Shown here in pieces: positions 11,525 to 26,500 of a DNA stretch of 64,000 nucleotides. The notes under the pieces are model-generated. The model worked only from the letters and a program-made list of their open reading frames with translations, searched no databases and was not told where the DNA came from. Both the position numbers and the translations under genes were made by a program. This stretch comes from Apostichopus japonicus. Its lineage: Eukaryota; Echinodermata; Holothuroidea; Aspidochirotida; Stichopodidae. The stretch covers positions 16,516,178-16,580,177 of the forward strand of contig NC_092579.1 in NCBI RefSeq assembly GCF_037975245.1. The letters run 5' to 3'. Every line of letters starts with the position of its first letter. The first letter of the stretch is position 1.

Positions 11525-12845
11525 GACTCACTCTCCCTTCCCAGCACCTGTCTCTGTTTCCTAGTAACTCTATCTCTCTCTATGTTCCCAGCACATGTCT
11601 CTGTTTCTATCTGTTTCCTAGTAACTCTCTCTCTGTTCCCAGCACCTGTCTCTGTTTCTATCTGTTTCCTAGTAACTCTCTCTCTGTTCCCAGCACCTGT
11701 CTCTGTTTCTATCTGTTTCCTAGTAACTCTCTCTCTCTGTTCCCAGCACCTGTCTCTGTTTCTCTCTGTTTCCTAGTAACTCTCTCTCTGTTCCCAGCAC
11801 CTGTCTCTGTTTCCTAGTAACTCTCTCGCTGTTCCCAGCACCTTCCTTTGTTTTCCAGTAACTCTTTCTCTGTTCCCAGCACCTGTCTCTGTTTCTATCT
11901 GTTTACTAGTAACTCTCTCTCCTTTCCCAGCACCTGTCTCTGTTTTCCAGTAACTCTCTCTCTCTTCCCAGCACCTGTCTCTGTTTCTATCTGTTTCCTA
12001 GTAACTCTCTCTCTGTTCCCAGCACCTGTCTCTGTTTCTATCTGTTTCCTAGTAACTCTCTCTCTGTTCCCAGCACCTGTCTCTGTTTCTATCTGTTTCC
12101 TAGTAACTCTCTCTCTGTTCCCAGCACCTGTCTCTGTTTCTATCTGTTTCCTAGTAAATCTCTCTCTGTTCCCAGCACCTGTCTCTGTTTCTATCTGTTT
12201 CCTAGTAACTCTCTCTCTCTCTCTGTTCCCAGCACCTGTCTCTGTTTCTATCTGTTTCCTATAGTAACCCTCTCTGATCCCAGCATCTGTCTCTGTTTCT
12301 ATCTGTTTCCTAGTAACTCTCTGTTCCCAGCACCTGTCTCTGTTTCCTAGTAACTCTCTCTGTTTCCTAGTAACTCTCTCTCCCCACCCAGCACCTGTCT
12401 CTGTTTCCTATAGTAACTCTCTCTCTCTGATCCCAGCATCTGTCTCTGTTTCTATCTGTTTCCTAGTAACTCTCTGTTCCCAGCACCTGTCTCTGTTTCC
12501 TAGTAACTCTCTCTGTTTCCTAGTAACTCTCTCTCCCCACCCAGCACCTGTCTCTGTTTCTATCTGTTTCCTATAGTAACTCTCTCTGATCCCAGCATCT
12601 GTCTCTGTTTCTGTCTGTTTCCTAGTAACTCTCTCTCTGTTCCCAACACCTGTCTCTGTTTCTATCTGTTTCCTATAGTAACTCTCTCTGATCCCAGCAT
12701 CTGTCTCTGTTTCTATCTGTTTCCTAGTAACTCTCTCTCTGTTCCCAACACCTGTCTCTGTTTCTATCTGTTTCCTAATAACTCTCTCTCTGTTCCCAGC
12801 ACCTGTCTCTGTTTATGTCTGTTTCCTAGTAACTCTCTCTCGCTC
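11525..12845. repeat. 51-bp CT-rich minisatellite
   Basis: The core is ttcccagcacctgtctctgt followed by ttctatctgtttcctagtaa and ctctctct. The dominant period is about 51 bp, with shorter variants lacking the ttctatctg block. Because 51 is a multiple of 3, long open frames with a 17-residue repeat appear (11483-11776 and 11848-12264). They are by-products of the period and not genes. More than twenty partial or full units are present. Confidence 0.93.
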
Positions 12846-13322
12846 TTATACTCTCTCCAGCCATAATCGTTACACTATGAGTATAATGATTAAGGAGCCG
12901 TTGCCTATAATGTTATGTTTAAAGTGTTTTTATTTCTATGCGTATTATTATGAAAATCATTGATAGAAAGCAATCATTGCTTATTTTCACAATGTCAACC
13001 GAAGTGATGCTGTACCTGTTACAAATAGCGACATGTTGTCAGGTTGTGAAAATGCAAGCAAACAAACAAACAAGCAAATAAGAAAGAAAAAACTCCGAAT
13101 TCGTGTAACAGGTTATGTTACAGTACTTTGGTACTGATGTTATGGATTTATTTTTAAAATTTATAACGTACCGTTCCAAGAACTAAAGAACGGCGAGGGC
13201 AAAAAAGACTTCCACAAAAGCAGTCATCATTTATATGATTGGTGGTTTTTCACGGCCTTAATCGCATTTCCCAGTATTTTGTGTTTATTATTAAATATGA
13301 TACTATACTTTTGTTCCTACAG

Positions 13323-13420
13323 CCAGTCTTGGTCAGATGAATCCGAGGAAGGAGTCCTTTGCAGCATCACTTACATACGGGCTACCTGCACAACCTGCAC
13401 AACCAGCAAATATCAGTCAG
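13323..13420 (+). other. Candidate 5' exon of the first transporter gene
   Basis: The segment is bounded by a good acceptor (ttgttcctacag) and a donor (cagtcag followed by gtatat). It contains an ATG opening an uninterrupted short frame. A second acceptor-like tttttag near 13538 could start the next exon. That exon has an in-frame TAA directly before the transporter ATG at 13604, so this would be 5' UTR or an upstream ORF, not an N-terminal extension. Splicing evidence is needed. Confidence 0.25.
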
Positions 13421-13603
13421 GTATATCGACAGGGTCATAACTGTTTACCGTACAGTAACCGTCGTTAACTACCAGAGTTGTGACAGCATTCTGAATGATA
13501 ACTATAGATATTTTCGTCTCTGGTATATTGATTTTTAGCAATCTCCCACCATTGTACGGTCTTTGCCTTCTCAACTGAAAATCTGAAACTTCAATCATTT
13601 TAA

Positions 13604-13781
13604 ATGGAGAAGTGGATTCTTCTTGGAACGATTTTGATCAGGAAGATTTTGTTCTGTGGATCTGTAAAAGCAAATGGCGTGATCCTAGCTGACATAGTGA
13701 ACCAGTTAGATACTACCAACTCGCTGGTCGCCTGGGCCTTTTCACTACAAAATGGGATTGCTTTATTGATATGTGAGTATG

Positions 13782-13854
<73 letters not shown>

Positions 13855-13859
13855 CGTTT

Positions 13860-13945
<86 letters not shown>

Positions 13946-16900
13946 GTTCATACCCTAAAATAAGATTACATGAATTTATGGTCATCATTTCATATTAAAC
14001 GTTCAATGTGTCCACCATTAGATTCTATAATATATTATAAGGAACTTGTTGTGTCCCTGTTTTATCATTCATAATTTAATCCGTGCGTCATAAACCCAGT
14101 TTTCCTGACACGAAAAATACAGTATTCGATGAAAATGTTGACAATTTTGCGGGTAATCAGTTTTTAGATATAACAACAAGTACAACACAATACATGACTG
14201 TGACATATCTTTCTGTATTACAGTATAGTGGTTCGTCATGTGTTGATAATGTGAAGAAACTTAAAAGTACGGGTCTGTGGCAATGCAAATCGATTGATTG
14301 GAGTCACGATATTTTCTAGTGGGAAGGTACAATTAATGAATAGAACAATGGATGAATTGCGAATGCGTATTTATATATCAACTTCTCGGGCTTTCCTCTT
14401 CCGCGCTCATACTCTTTCGTACAAATTCAGAAAATTTAAGGTAATTCGTGAATGGCACTTTATTGATCTCTTTAAAGCCTTTACATAATAGCCCACTCTC
14501 ATGCATGAGCTCGATAGATCATACGGTGTATATATATAAGAGGGCATCCTTTGCAATTGTTCAGAAATTAGCTCCTAAGGCAATCGTTATACCAGTACGT
14601 TTGTGGCTAATATACCAAGACTTAAACCTACAAAATGTTGGTTGTGACGTGCCACAGGGGTATATTCTTGGACGGTCCTTTCCTACTTGGTTTTGATAAC
14701 GACATTCATCGTTCAAGTGATAATATATTAATGACTCAATATGTTGACACCAACCTGTAATGTCCTGGGACTCAGACCCTTTGTCAATTACTGTTAACTT
14801 ACTATTGAAGAAGAGTTGCATCATGCATTGATGTGGCTTCATCTCATGATATATTTGATCCAATCAAAAAGCAGTATACAAACAACAAAGTACGAAAGCA
14901 CAAAGCGGATCAGGATGTACAAAGGGAAACCAGATTCATATAGCCCGGAGGCCTGTACACCCTTACAATAAGAGACCTAGAACTAAAATAAATATATAAA
15001 TATATAATATTCACAAATAAACCATAAGAAAGATAAGAATTAAAAATGACAAATTACACATGTGATAAAGCTAAGAAATGTTCCTTAATATTGCACAAAA
15101 ATGACTGGTAAGAACCACACAAGAGCGAATTCCTGGTCTCAAGGGGAAGTTCATTCCAAATCCTAGGAAATTGGTTAACTCAATCAATTCATTTTTAAAA
15201 CATTTGTTCTTGCAAAAGCATGATTAAAAAGTAAATTATCAGTGTGGTGGGAATTTACAGTGATGTTTACAATAGCAGGACAAGAAATTTACCAAATGGG
15301 CACTTTGTAACAAAAGGAACCAATAGAAGTTCTTTATGCTAACAAACTTTCACCTTACTGCCAATAGTATCCGTTCTGTGATGTTCTCTATTCGCAACAA
15401 ATCGATCCCATCAAGTCGCAAGGGGCATAATATCTAAAACCCTGCAGATAAAATGTTATCAGGTTGTGCAGTAAATTGTTCAGGGTGCCTTTGAAAATAT
15501 ATATTGATAAGACCCCTAGTATGAACAGCCTAGTGTACCTTTCTTTTTCACAAAGTTATCTTCCCGTATCTATTTTCTGTACTGCCCAGAGAACGCCTGC
15601 GATAAAGCATTTGATTGATACTATTTGTATCGGACAGATCCTTGGGCATGTCAAATACAGTGGGCAAGCACATTCGTGGTAGGCAGAAACGGACTCTGAG
15701 GCATGTACAGTTTGCACGCAAGAAAAAGAATATTACAAACGACTTGACCAAGACTATCGAAAATACAGTTTTCGGTGACAATGTTAACAATTAAAAATTT
15801 TGTAAACATAATTTAAAAAATATTATAACTTAGCACCACATTTATTGTATATGCAGCAAAATTTCTAAAGGAGTCGGTATTCTTAACCGACTGAAAATTC
15901 GCTTATCAAAAAGAATTCCCCGTAATTTAGTTTGGTGTTTCAATCGTCTTTACGGGCACCAAGAAGGTGATTGTATCCCAGCAGCATTCCTGTAAATCGT
16001 TTGAATTCCACTCAGCGTTGTATAGCTCTTTGAGTGACCGTCTCAAGTTTGTACATACCAACGATAACCTTACAACTATTTTACAAAGCTCTTTTGTTAT
16101 CTAAGTATTCCTAACGTCTCCTCTCTTGTATCCCCTCTTCTTTTTTGTTTACTAGTCTAGCCTGGTTTCGTAAAGATGTGGATAAATAATGGGGTGAGCA
16201 AGGTGGGGTGAACGGGGTGGGGTGAGCCGGGTGGGGTGAGCCGGGTGGGGGTGAGCCGGGTGGGGTGTCCTTTGCTTTCTTTGTTTGTCAGTTCAAACTC
16301 GATCATTTTGCTCATTGGCCTGTTTTTCTTGCTCTCCGAAGATTTCTATTCCACACGTTTTCTTGTATGTATTTATTAGTATAGTCTCCTAAATCATTCA
16401 ATTATCTTTCCACTGTATGTGCTTCTGTTTGTGATTTATTAATTGTTGATGTTCTCATTATTATGTTTTAGCCAAGTTATCCCTTTTGAATTGGTTGTTT
16501 GATTGATTGAAATCAAATCTAAGAATTTCAACAACGAAAAAGACTCAATTTATGGTACATGAAAGAAACATTATATTCTCGATGGTCTATTGTTTTACAC
16601 TCCAACAGCTCCGTTGGTCATGTTTCTACTAAACTACTTCTCCGAGAGACAACTCTGCATGGTTGGTGGACTACTGGGTGGCCTGGGATACATCTACTGT
16701 GGCTTAATGATGACGTCAGTTTATCAACTATTTATAGGACTGTCAGTGTCAGGTATGTGGTACAACCATCCAAAAAAGGATGTATTTCAGAACTTGGTAT
16801 ACAAAAAGGTTTGCTGTATAGCCTGCCGTATATAGTAATTTAAAAACGCAAAATCGGTGATACATACTGTACATCAGAAGTTCTGAACAGGTACGTCACG

Positions 16901-19671
16901 TCACAGAGTTGTTACATGAAATAATAGTTTTGTTCAAGTTTTGTTGATTCCGTCGCTGGGCAAATCAATTAAGGCAGGCTATCGTTTCTGTGATTATAAA
17001 GGTTCATATTGTATTGGATTGTGTCGTGTCACACAGACCAAGCCACGTGATACATATACTAATTATATCATATCCTAACTGATGTCATTATGATACCGAT
17101 GTGATTAAAATCATGCACTAGGATGCTTTTGACTCTCGAGTTATCAATTGTTTCATCCTGTACCCAAAATGTCTCGAAAATTTAAGGAAAGCTTTTGTGT
17201 TATTTGTGACAAACCTGTCGTCTTAATACATTCTTTTCTGCCGATATCATACGAAATAGAGTGTTATTATCCAGTCCTTTTCCAGTCCTATACCTGAATT
17301 GCAGCTGAAACTCAGCACCGTAGCTTAATTAAGTCTCGAATAATTTTCTGTGCTGTTTTGGTAGTTTTCCTTCTGTAATATTATCAATTTTAACGACATG
17401 TGAGTGTTGTCCTGCAATCACTTTCTTTGAATGTTGTATTTCATGACATCATACGTGTACGTTTGTACATAATATGCAGCTGTTTACATGAATTTCAATA
17501 TGAATTTAACCAATGTTAAAATGTATATTTCAAGCATTTCACGACAGAACATACCTCGATGTGAAAGAAAGGAACTCCTGTATAAGCGTATGCGTGGAAT
17601 TCTTATAATAGCCACAGAAAAAAAAGCACGTTAGTTTGTTTTTCAAAGTTGTGTGTTATATATGAACATCACATATATCAACAACCAAATTTGCAAACTG
17701 CTAGCATTTCGTCGACAATATTTTGCAAGCAGGTCTATGAGATTTCTTTTGCTGTCTATAAGGTCAACTATATATGAGTATAGATTTACGACGTATATAA
17801 ATAGGCATATACATGTTACTTGGTTCCAACAAACAAGAAGGGGGGGAAAAACGTACTGAAGTAACATGAATTCTCATCTAACACACAGGCTTTGGATTCG
17901 GTCTAGCTATTTTGCCATCTTTTGTAAGTCTGCAGTATCACTTTCAACCTACGGAATTACCATTGATCATTTCTGCAATAGGCACATTTGATTACATAGG
18001 AGTAGCCATCTTGCCTCCAGTACTGCAGCTATTTCGTAGCGATTACGGACTGAAAAATTCATTAATTTTACTCGGTGCTCTTGCATTCAACGTAGCAACC
18101 TGCGGCGCGGCCGCGAGAAGGCCGCGCAATGTTAAACAAACTAATAACAAACAAACTAATGCAGTAAGACAACCTGATCAGGAGGAACCAGCAAGTAATA
18201 GAGATACGAAAGGCATCAGAAAACTTTTCTCGAATCTAAGAAGTTTATTTCAGCACAAGAACATAGGTATTCTGCTGATAGCTGAATTTGTCGCATTCTA
18301 TGTCTTTGCTTCTTGGGCCATCTTCTTAGTCTCTCTGGGAAAAACGCAAGGGTTGACCGATGAAGAATCTGTGTTTCTATCGACTGCCGGAGGACTTGGA
18401 GGTTTTATTGGGAAGTGCAGTGCAGCTGTACTTTTCAAGTTTAAACTGGTAAATCCTTTTACTGCAACGCTGATACCATGTTTTACTACGGCAGCTGTAT
18501 TCGTTGTCGCTACAATGTCCACGGATTTTCATATTCTCCTAGCTTTAATTTTCATCAGCGGGTTAACCCAAGGAATAAACAGTTCTTGCGTATTTTCATT
18601 GATGCCGGGTTCGGTCTGTCCATATCACTACAGGCAAATTCTTATTCTTGAATGTTTGTCATGTGGACTCGGAACTCAATTTTCGGGATACGTTTCAGGT
18701 AATGGTTTCCAATTCTTCGTTAATCAAGCCATCTCTCTCGGATGTCTTACTTTATATGTGGTTTTATAATTTTTACCATAACGTCTGTCTGTCGTCGGCT
18801 AGTGCGTCTGTCCCCTTCTGCAGTCATTCCGTCCGTCTCTCTCTTTATGTTTCTATATACGTATTTGCCTATCTGTAAACATGTCTATCAGTCTGTAACA
18901 AGGTCCTACTGACAACTGAGTGGACAGAGTGATCTGACTTAAAGGCATTGAAGACTCGCCCAAAGCAGCGTGCCGCCATCTTTAAAAAGTTAACTTTCCG
19001 TTGCTTGCAAGTTGCTTGCAAGTTTTTCCCTTGTCGCTACAAAATGCAGACAGTAATGAAAAGTGCTACCTTGTTATCTTTAGCTGTGACCTGAGATGTC
19101 CATCGCTGTATCGTTTGTACACTGTGCTGTGGGTATTGACCGCAGCCGTATGTATATCTGACTGTACACTAGTGTCTAATTACCGACTGTAGCAAGCTGA
19201 GTGTGTAATTTCTGCGATCGATGGTGGTGTCTGACACTTCTGTTACATCTCATTCGAAACTAGTTCAGATTACCGGCATTAGACGTTTCTCTTTGCGCGA
19301 GTCTTCACACCCTTTAAGGGATTGTTTGGTTTCTAAATGAGGATATATAGGTTGTCTTATATAGTAACGATTATGAGGCAGACTATATGTCGTATCTTCT
19401 TTCATAACGATTACAAGACATGTGATTACGATTCGGTAGTTGGAACTTGTTGTTAACAAACTACGTGAGAGGATTTTTCAATACGGGCTTAGGAGCCTAA
19501 TATCTTTTTTTTAAAAATCTCTCTCATGCAGGAACAATTCAAGACGTAACGGGATCTACCATCTATGTATATTTGTTCAACGCAATGCTCAACATTTTAT
19601 TAGTCCTGTTATCGATCTGGTGGGCGTGTGATCCAGAACCAAACCTGGAATGTGACAAGTCGTCGCTTTGA
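13604..19671 (+). CDS. SLC16/monocarboxylate-transporter-like protein, copy 1 (4 exons)
   Basis: The exons are 13604-13772, 16609-16752, 17889-18698 and 19532-19671 (TGA). All introns are phase 1 with GT..AG borders, giving 420 aa. The family reading rests on the helix pattern of a major-facilitator protein: about six helices, a charged loop (181-229), then about six more. Local matches to SLC16 include a glycine-rich helix ([13 protein letters not shown]) and the segment at Y121-G142, which sits where SLC16 has its YFxKRRxLAxGxAxxGxxxG signature. Here KRR reads QPT. The usual N-terminal DGGWGW motif is also absent, as the protein begins MEKWILL. The lysine K280 in the predicted eighth helix stands near the family's substrate-linked arginine. 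Members move monocarboxylates or other small organic acids, amino acids or hormones across the plasma membrane. The substrate cannot be told. Tandem partner of the gene at 23578. Confidence 0.85.
13785..13940. repeat. (TA)n microsatellite in intron 1
   Basis: About 155 bp of TA repeat are broken once by tgtatatatatacgtttcat. It starts only about 12 bp after the exon-1 donor of the first transporter gene. The corresponding place in the second gene (23747 onward) has no TA array although the sequence beyond it is conserved, so the array arose after the gene duplication or was lost from the other copy. Confidence 0.95.
16185..16268. repeat. G-rich 15-bp tandem repeat in intron 1
   Basis: The unit ggggtgagccgggtg is repeated about five times. 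Successive GGGG and GGG runs could form a G-quadruplex on the plus strand. It lies some 340 bp upstream of exon 2 of the first transporter gene. Confidence 0.8.
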
Positions 19672-20792
<1,121 letters not shown>

Positions 20793-21144
20793 TTATTCAG
20801 AAATGCAGGATACATAGCCATTTACATGGAATAATTTTACACAACAGTGTTACCTTGTTAATTCATAGTAAAACTTTATTCTGGTAGATTAGATGTCTTA
20901 AAAGAGTTTGCTGTTACAGATACTAACAAATTAAGCAATTTAGCCATAACATTCACTGAATTTTGAATAAACCATCACTTACTAACAAAAACAAAGATTT
21001 TTATCAATCAAGTTGACAAAATATAGCAAAGATTTTATATATGATTATTTTTGGTATGATTTTCCCAAAGCGAACATAAAATACCAGTATTTTTTGATAA
21101 ATAGTCATTTTGGGGCACGATGGATATATTGTACAAATTTGTTG

Positions 21145-22205
21145 TATCTTTAGGGCGTTCCAATACGCCCAACTAATATAGTGTAGCAATACACCTCTAC
21201 TTGCAATTGTTTTTATCTTTGGGGCGTACCGATACGCCCCAACCAGTTTCATGTAGCAAAACACCTCTACTATTAATTGTTCTTATCTTTGGGGCATACC
21301 AATACGCCCCTAAACAGTAGCAATATAACCCTACTAGCGATTGTTTCTATCTTTGGGGCGTACCAGTACGCCCCAACCAGTTAAGTGTAGCATTACACCT
21401 CTATGATAAATTGTATATATCTTTGGGGCGTACCAGTACGCCCAATCAGTTTAGTGTAAATAACACTCCAACCATTAGCGGGGCGTATTGGTACGCCCCT
21501 TAGAACTGTATTGCAAGCCACTAAATTTTGTAACTTCTTGGTGCTAAATGGCACTCCAACCAGTAGCGGGGCGTATTGGTACGCCCCTCAGAACTGTATT
21601 GTAAGCCACTAAATGTTGTTACTTCTTGGTGCTAAATGACACTCCAACCAGTAGCGGGGCGTATTGGTACGCCCCTTAGAACTATATTGTAAGCCACTAA
21701 ATGTTGTTACTTCTTGGGGCTAAATGACACTCCAACCATTAGCGGGGCGTATTGGTACGCCCTCAGAACTGTATTGTAAGTCACTAAATGGTGTTACTTC
21801 TTGGTGCTAAATGACACTCCAACCAGTAACGGGCGTATTGGTACGACCCTTAGAACTGTATTGCAAGCCACTTAATGGTGTTACTTCTTGGTGCTAAATG
21901 ACACTCCAACCATTAGCGGGGCGTATTGGTACGCCCCTCAGAACTGAATTGTAAGCCACTAAATGTTGTTTCTTCTTGGTGCTAAATGACACTCCAACCA
22001 GTAGCGGGGCGTATTGGTACGCCCCTCAGAGCTGTATTGTAAGCCACTTAATGGTGTTTCTTCTTGGTGTTAAATGACACTCCAACCAGTAGCGGGGCGT
22101 ATTGGTACGCCCCTCAGAGCTGTATTTTAAGCCACTTAATGGTGTTTCTTCTTGTGCTAAATGACACTCCCATGCAGTTGTGGGGTGTATTGGTTTCACT
22201 GATTC
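21145..22205. repeat. Hairpin-core satellite, GGGGCGTA..TACGCCCC
   Basis: The array has about 14 occurrences of a near-palindromic 20-mer. The left part (21145-21450) has five copies reading ggggcgtaccagtacgcccc at about 65-70-bp spacing. The right part (21475-22205) has about nine reading ggggcgtattggtacgcccc at about 87-bp spacing, with an agaactgtattgtaagccac linker. The two parts have different linkers. Each core can form an 8-bp GC-rich stem. The array is non-coding and lies between the two transporter genes. Confidence 0.92.
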
Positions 22206-22616
22206 ACTTTTTTGCAGGGACAAGTGGTATTTATCTTCCTTTTAATTCATGTAAGATAGTAACCTACTAAATTTCAGTTTATGGTCATGTATAGATAAAA
22301 TATAACATGAAATACATAAGTTGGTACAAACAAAGAATAATTTTCTCATTGTGTTATTTTTTGTCTCAAATTTATATATCTGCAGTATGATTACAATGCA
22401 TTTGCCTTTTTAACTCACATTTTGAAGGTTTATAGACAATGACAGTCATAGCGTAGATTTTTCCCTTATATATACCATATTTTTATACCCGAGTGCAAAC
22501 GTCATTAAAAGCAATATAATTTCTGGTAAATTTATCAATGTTGAACAAAAAGTTGTTTTTTCTAGGATAAAAGTCAGGATTAAAAAGTTCCTAGAAACCC
22601 TAAGTGTTTCCTAGCC

Positions 22617-23577
<961 letters not shown>

Positions 23578-26500
23578 ATGGAGAAGTGGATTCTTGTCGG
23601 AACGATTTTCATCAGGAAGCTGTTATTCAGTGGGACCGTAAAAGCAAATGGAGTAATCCTAGCTGACATAGTGAACCAGTTACATACAACCAACTCGCTG
23701 GTCGCCTGGGCCTTTTCACTACAAAATGGAATTGCTTTCTTGATATGTGAGTAATACCCTATAGACTAAAATGAAGATTACATAAATTTAAATGGTCATC
23801 ATTGCATATTAAATATGAAGTTCAATGTGTCCTCCACCATCAGATTCTGTAATATAATATAAGGAACTTGTTGTGTCCCCTTTTTATCATTTGTCATGTT
23901 TTGCTTTTCACTCACTGCTTTTCATCAACTGAAGGGGACAGATGCTCTTTCAGTCCATTAATATTCGAGAGAGGATAGCTCGTAGATGGTTGTGGCGTGG
24001 CTGAATGTAATAATCAATGATTTCATTAAGTATTGAGCTAACTCTTCAGAAATTATAATTGATACGAAAGAATCATGTCACTAAGCAGGACCAAGAACGG
24101 CAGGCTCACATCCAACGAGATTTAAATAGTTGTTACTGGATCACTGGTTCTCTAAAGAAGAGGACACATTTTGCCCCACTCGAGGGACAATGTGTAAAGC
24201 AATTTACGTGATCTAGGGTACTGGAAAGACAAGGGCCGTGTGTGTGGTATATGTTTGTGAGGGGTGTAGGGGAGGGGGTAATAATGGACGGGGAACCGCA
24301 ATGAACCCCAATATTAAATTTCTTCTCTTGATCTGATCTGTTGTGTCAGAGTGTGTTTTTATCACCATCATTCCTTGTATGCTGATATTTTTTTCCTAGT
24401 TGTAAATATCCGTGAACTAGGGATGGGCAGGCGATGAATGTGTGGTTGGGCGTGTCCCAGTCTCATTACGGGTATACTGTGTCTAAACTTGATTTGTTAC
24501 TCCTACCGTAGTATTAAAGTCAAAGTGTTCTATTCTTATTGGTTGTTATACAGTATAAGCCTACAGAAACATTGATTGCAGTGGAATCAACAAAGTTAGT
24601 GGCTTGATAGATTGCTTACTTGGTAGTTTTGTTTTGCCTGCCTGCGGTACAGCAGCACCCAGTGACGACGTTAAGTGACCGTCGCATTTCATTGTCTTTA
24701 GTAAGTAGTGATAGGGTTGCAGGGCACCCCGTCCCACCCTCACCCACCCATCCAGAGGTCGTAGATTGGAAAATTTGAGAAAATGTTTTTAGGATTTTTT
24801 TTAGAATTGTAGGAAGCATAATAGATCGTATAATTAATAGGAGGTAGTTTAGGACGTATTGTAGGAAGCATTTTGCATTTTTTTTTTAAGGAAAAGTGGT
24901 GGGGTTAAAGATGACGCTATAAAGATGACGTTGCATATAATATTTTATTATTATTTATATATAGACCTATATGCCTAGTGGTATAGAGCATATCTTAAAC
25001 TTGTTATGTTGACGATTATTTACATAATTAAGCATTGGGAGAAGTGTTTGGAATTAGCATACTATAACCCCTTTGTGTACATCATGCCGTCTATATACAG
25101 CGTTCATAAATGTCAATATTCCGACACGTACATTTTTGTTTTTGTCTTTCCTCAAACAGCTCCGTTTATCCTGTTTTTACTAAACTACTTCTCCGAGAGA
25201 AAACTCTGCATAATTGGTGGATTATTGAGTGGCCTGGGATACATCTACTGTGGCTTAATGATGACGTCAGTTTATCAACTATTTGTCGGACTGTCAGTTT
25301 CAGGTCGGTATGCCCTCATTTAGTTCTTAACATTTTCAGAATTATTAAAATGCAGGGGAAACACTTTTGCACGTTTTCCCTTTAAATCTTCTGCATTTCT
25401 TGCTATTGAAGACCGTAAAACTATATTAAGCCTGAGGATGGAGCTGCGTGAATTAACGCTGTTTTTACCCGTGCATGTGCGTTCAATGGCGTAAAATGTT
25501 ATAAGAAATTGAGGGATAGAAAACCGATCAGGGGCATTTATCAGATGAATTTTTCGTTTTGGGGATGCTACGGTGGCTCAGATTGGAGATTCGAAATAAC
25601 GACTAGTTTATGACCAAATTGATACTTTCTGTAAACTGCACAAACTCAGTGGTTCATCACAATTTTTGACTGTTCCCGTAGAAAAAGAAAAGAGAAACAG
25701 ATTATACCTGAAGACCTGACAATCTAGGCTACATGAAACGAAAAAAACAAATGATCATTTGGCTGCATGACGCCCTAATACACAGGATCCGACTGAATTA
25801 TTTAGTATACAGTGCTATGCAGCCCAAGTTGCAGAGTGAGGGGAAGAAACATTCTCCTGCCCCCACTTTTCAAAGCAGCATATTTGGCCCACCTGGTTCC
25901 ATCACCTATGCCATTTAATTTTGGATTTAGTTCAATCTGTCCCGGGTTGGACCACAGTCAAACGTAAAGTGCACAACATAAGTGATGGTACAGGTCTACT
26001 CAACAATGTGTTCTCAATGCTCCATCTACATAATTATGATTAACGTCACCCAATGCCCATGGTTGGCACAGGGGTTTGTGCCCCCCCCCCCCCACGCAGA
26101 GTGCAGACTACTAAGTGACATGACTCGTCATCGCACTCCTCCTTACATTGCCCCCCCCCCCGCACTCTTAAACTGTTAGTTTACCTCCTTAACTTTGTTG
26201 GTGTCTCCCCCCCCCCCCCCAACTCAGAATTCCTGGCTATGGGCCTGCGTCATAGCATCACTAATTATCAGTTATTATGAGTTATGCACAGTTTTTTACT
26301 TCTTTCAAATAACTAATAAAGATCAATAATAAATGTTGATCCCCTTAACGTGACGTATTCTCTCACTCATAGGTCTTGGATTCGGTCTAGCTATTTTGCC
26401 ATCTTTCGTTGCACTGCAGTATCACTTTCAACCTACGGATTTACCATTGATCATATCTACAGCAGGCACATTTGATTACATAGGAGTAGCCATCTTGCCT

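Noticed and set aside
11483-12264. Long open frames with a 17-residue repeat (LFPAPVSVSICFLVT-like)
   Set aside because: They arise because the minisatellite period is 51 bp. Units with other lengths break the frame and there is no start context or flanking exon.
13604-13942. Exon 1 extended into an Ile/Tyr repeat protein
   Set aside because: The extension translates the TA microsatellite. A clear donor at 13773 and the phase match with exon 2 end the exon before it.
21004-22270. CRISPR-like array from regularly spaced palindromes
   Set aside because: The linkers are near-identical and not unique spacers, and the genome is eukaryotic. It is a satellite.
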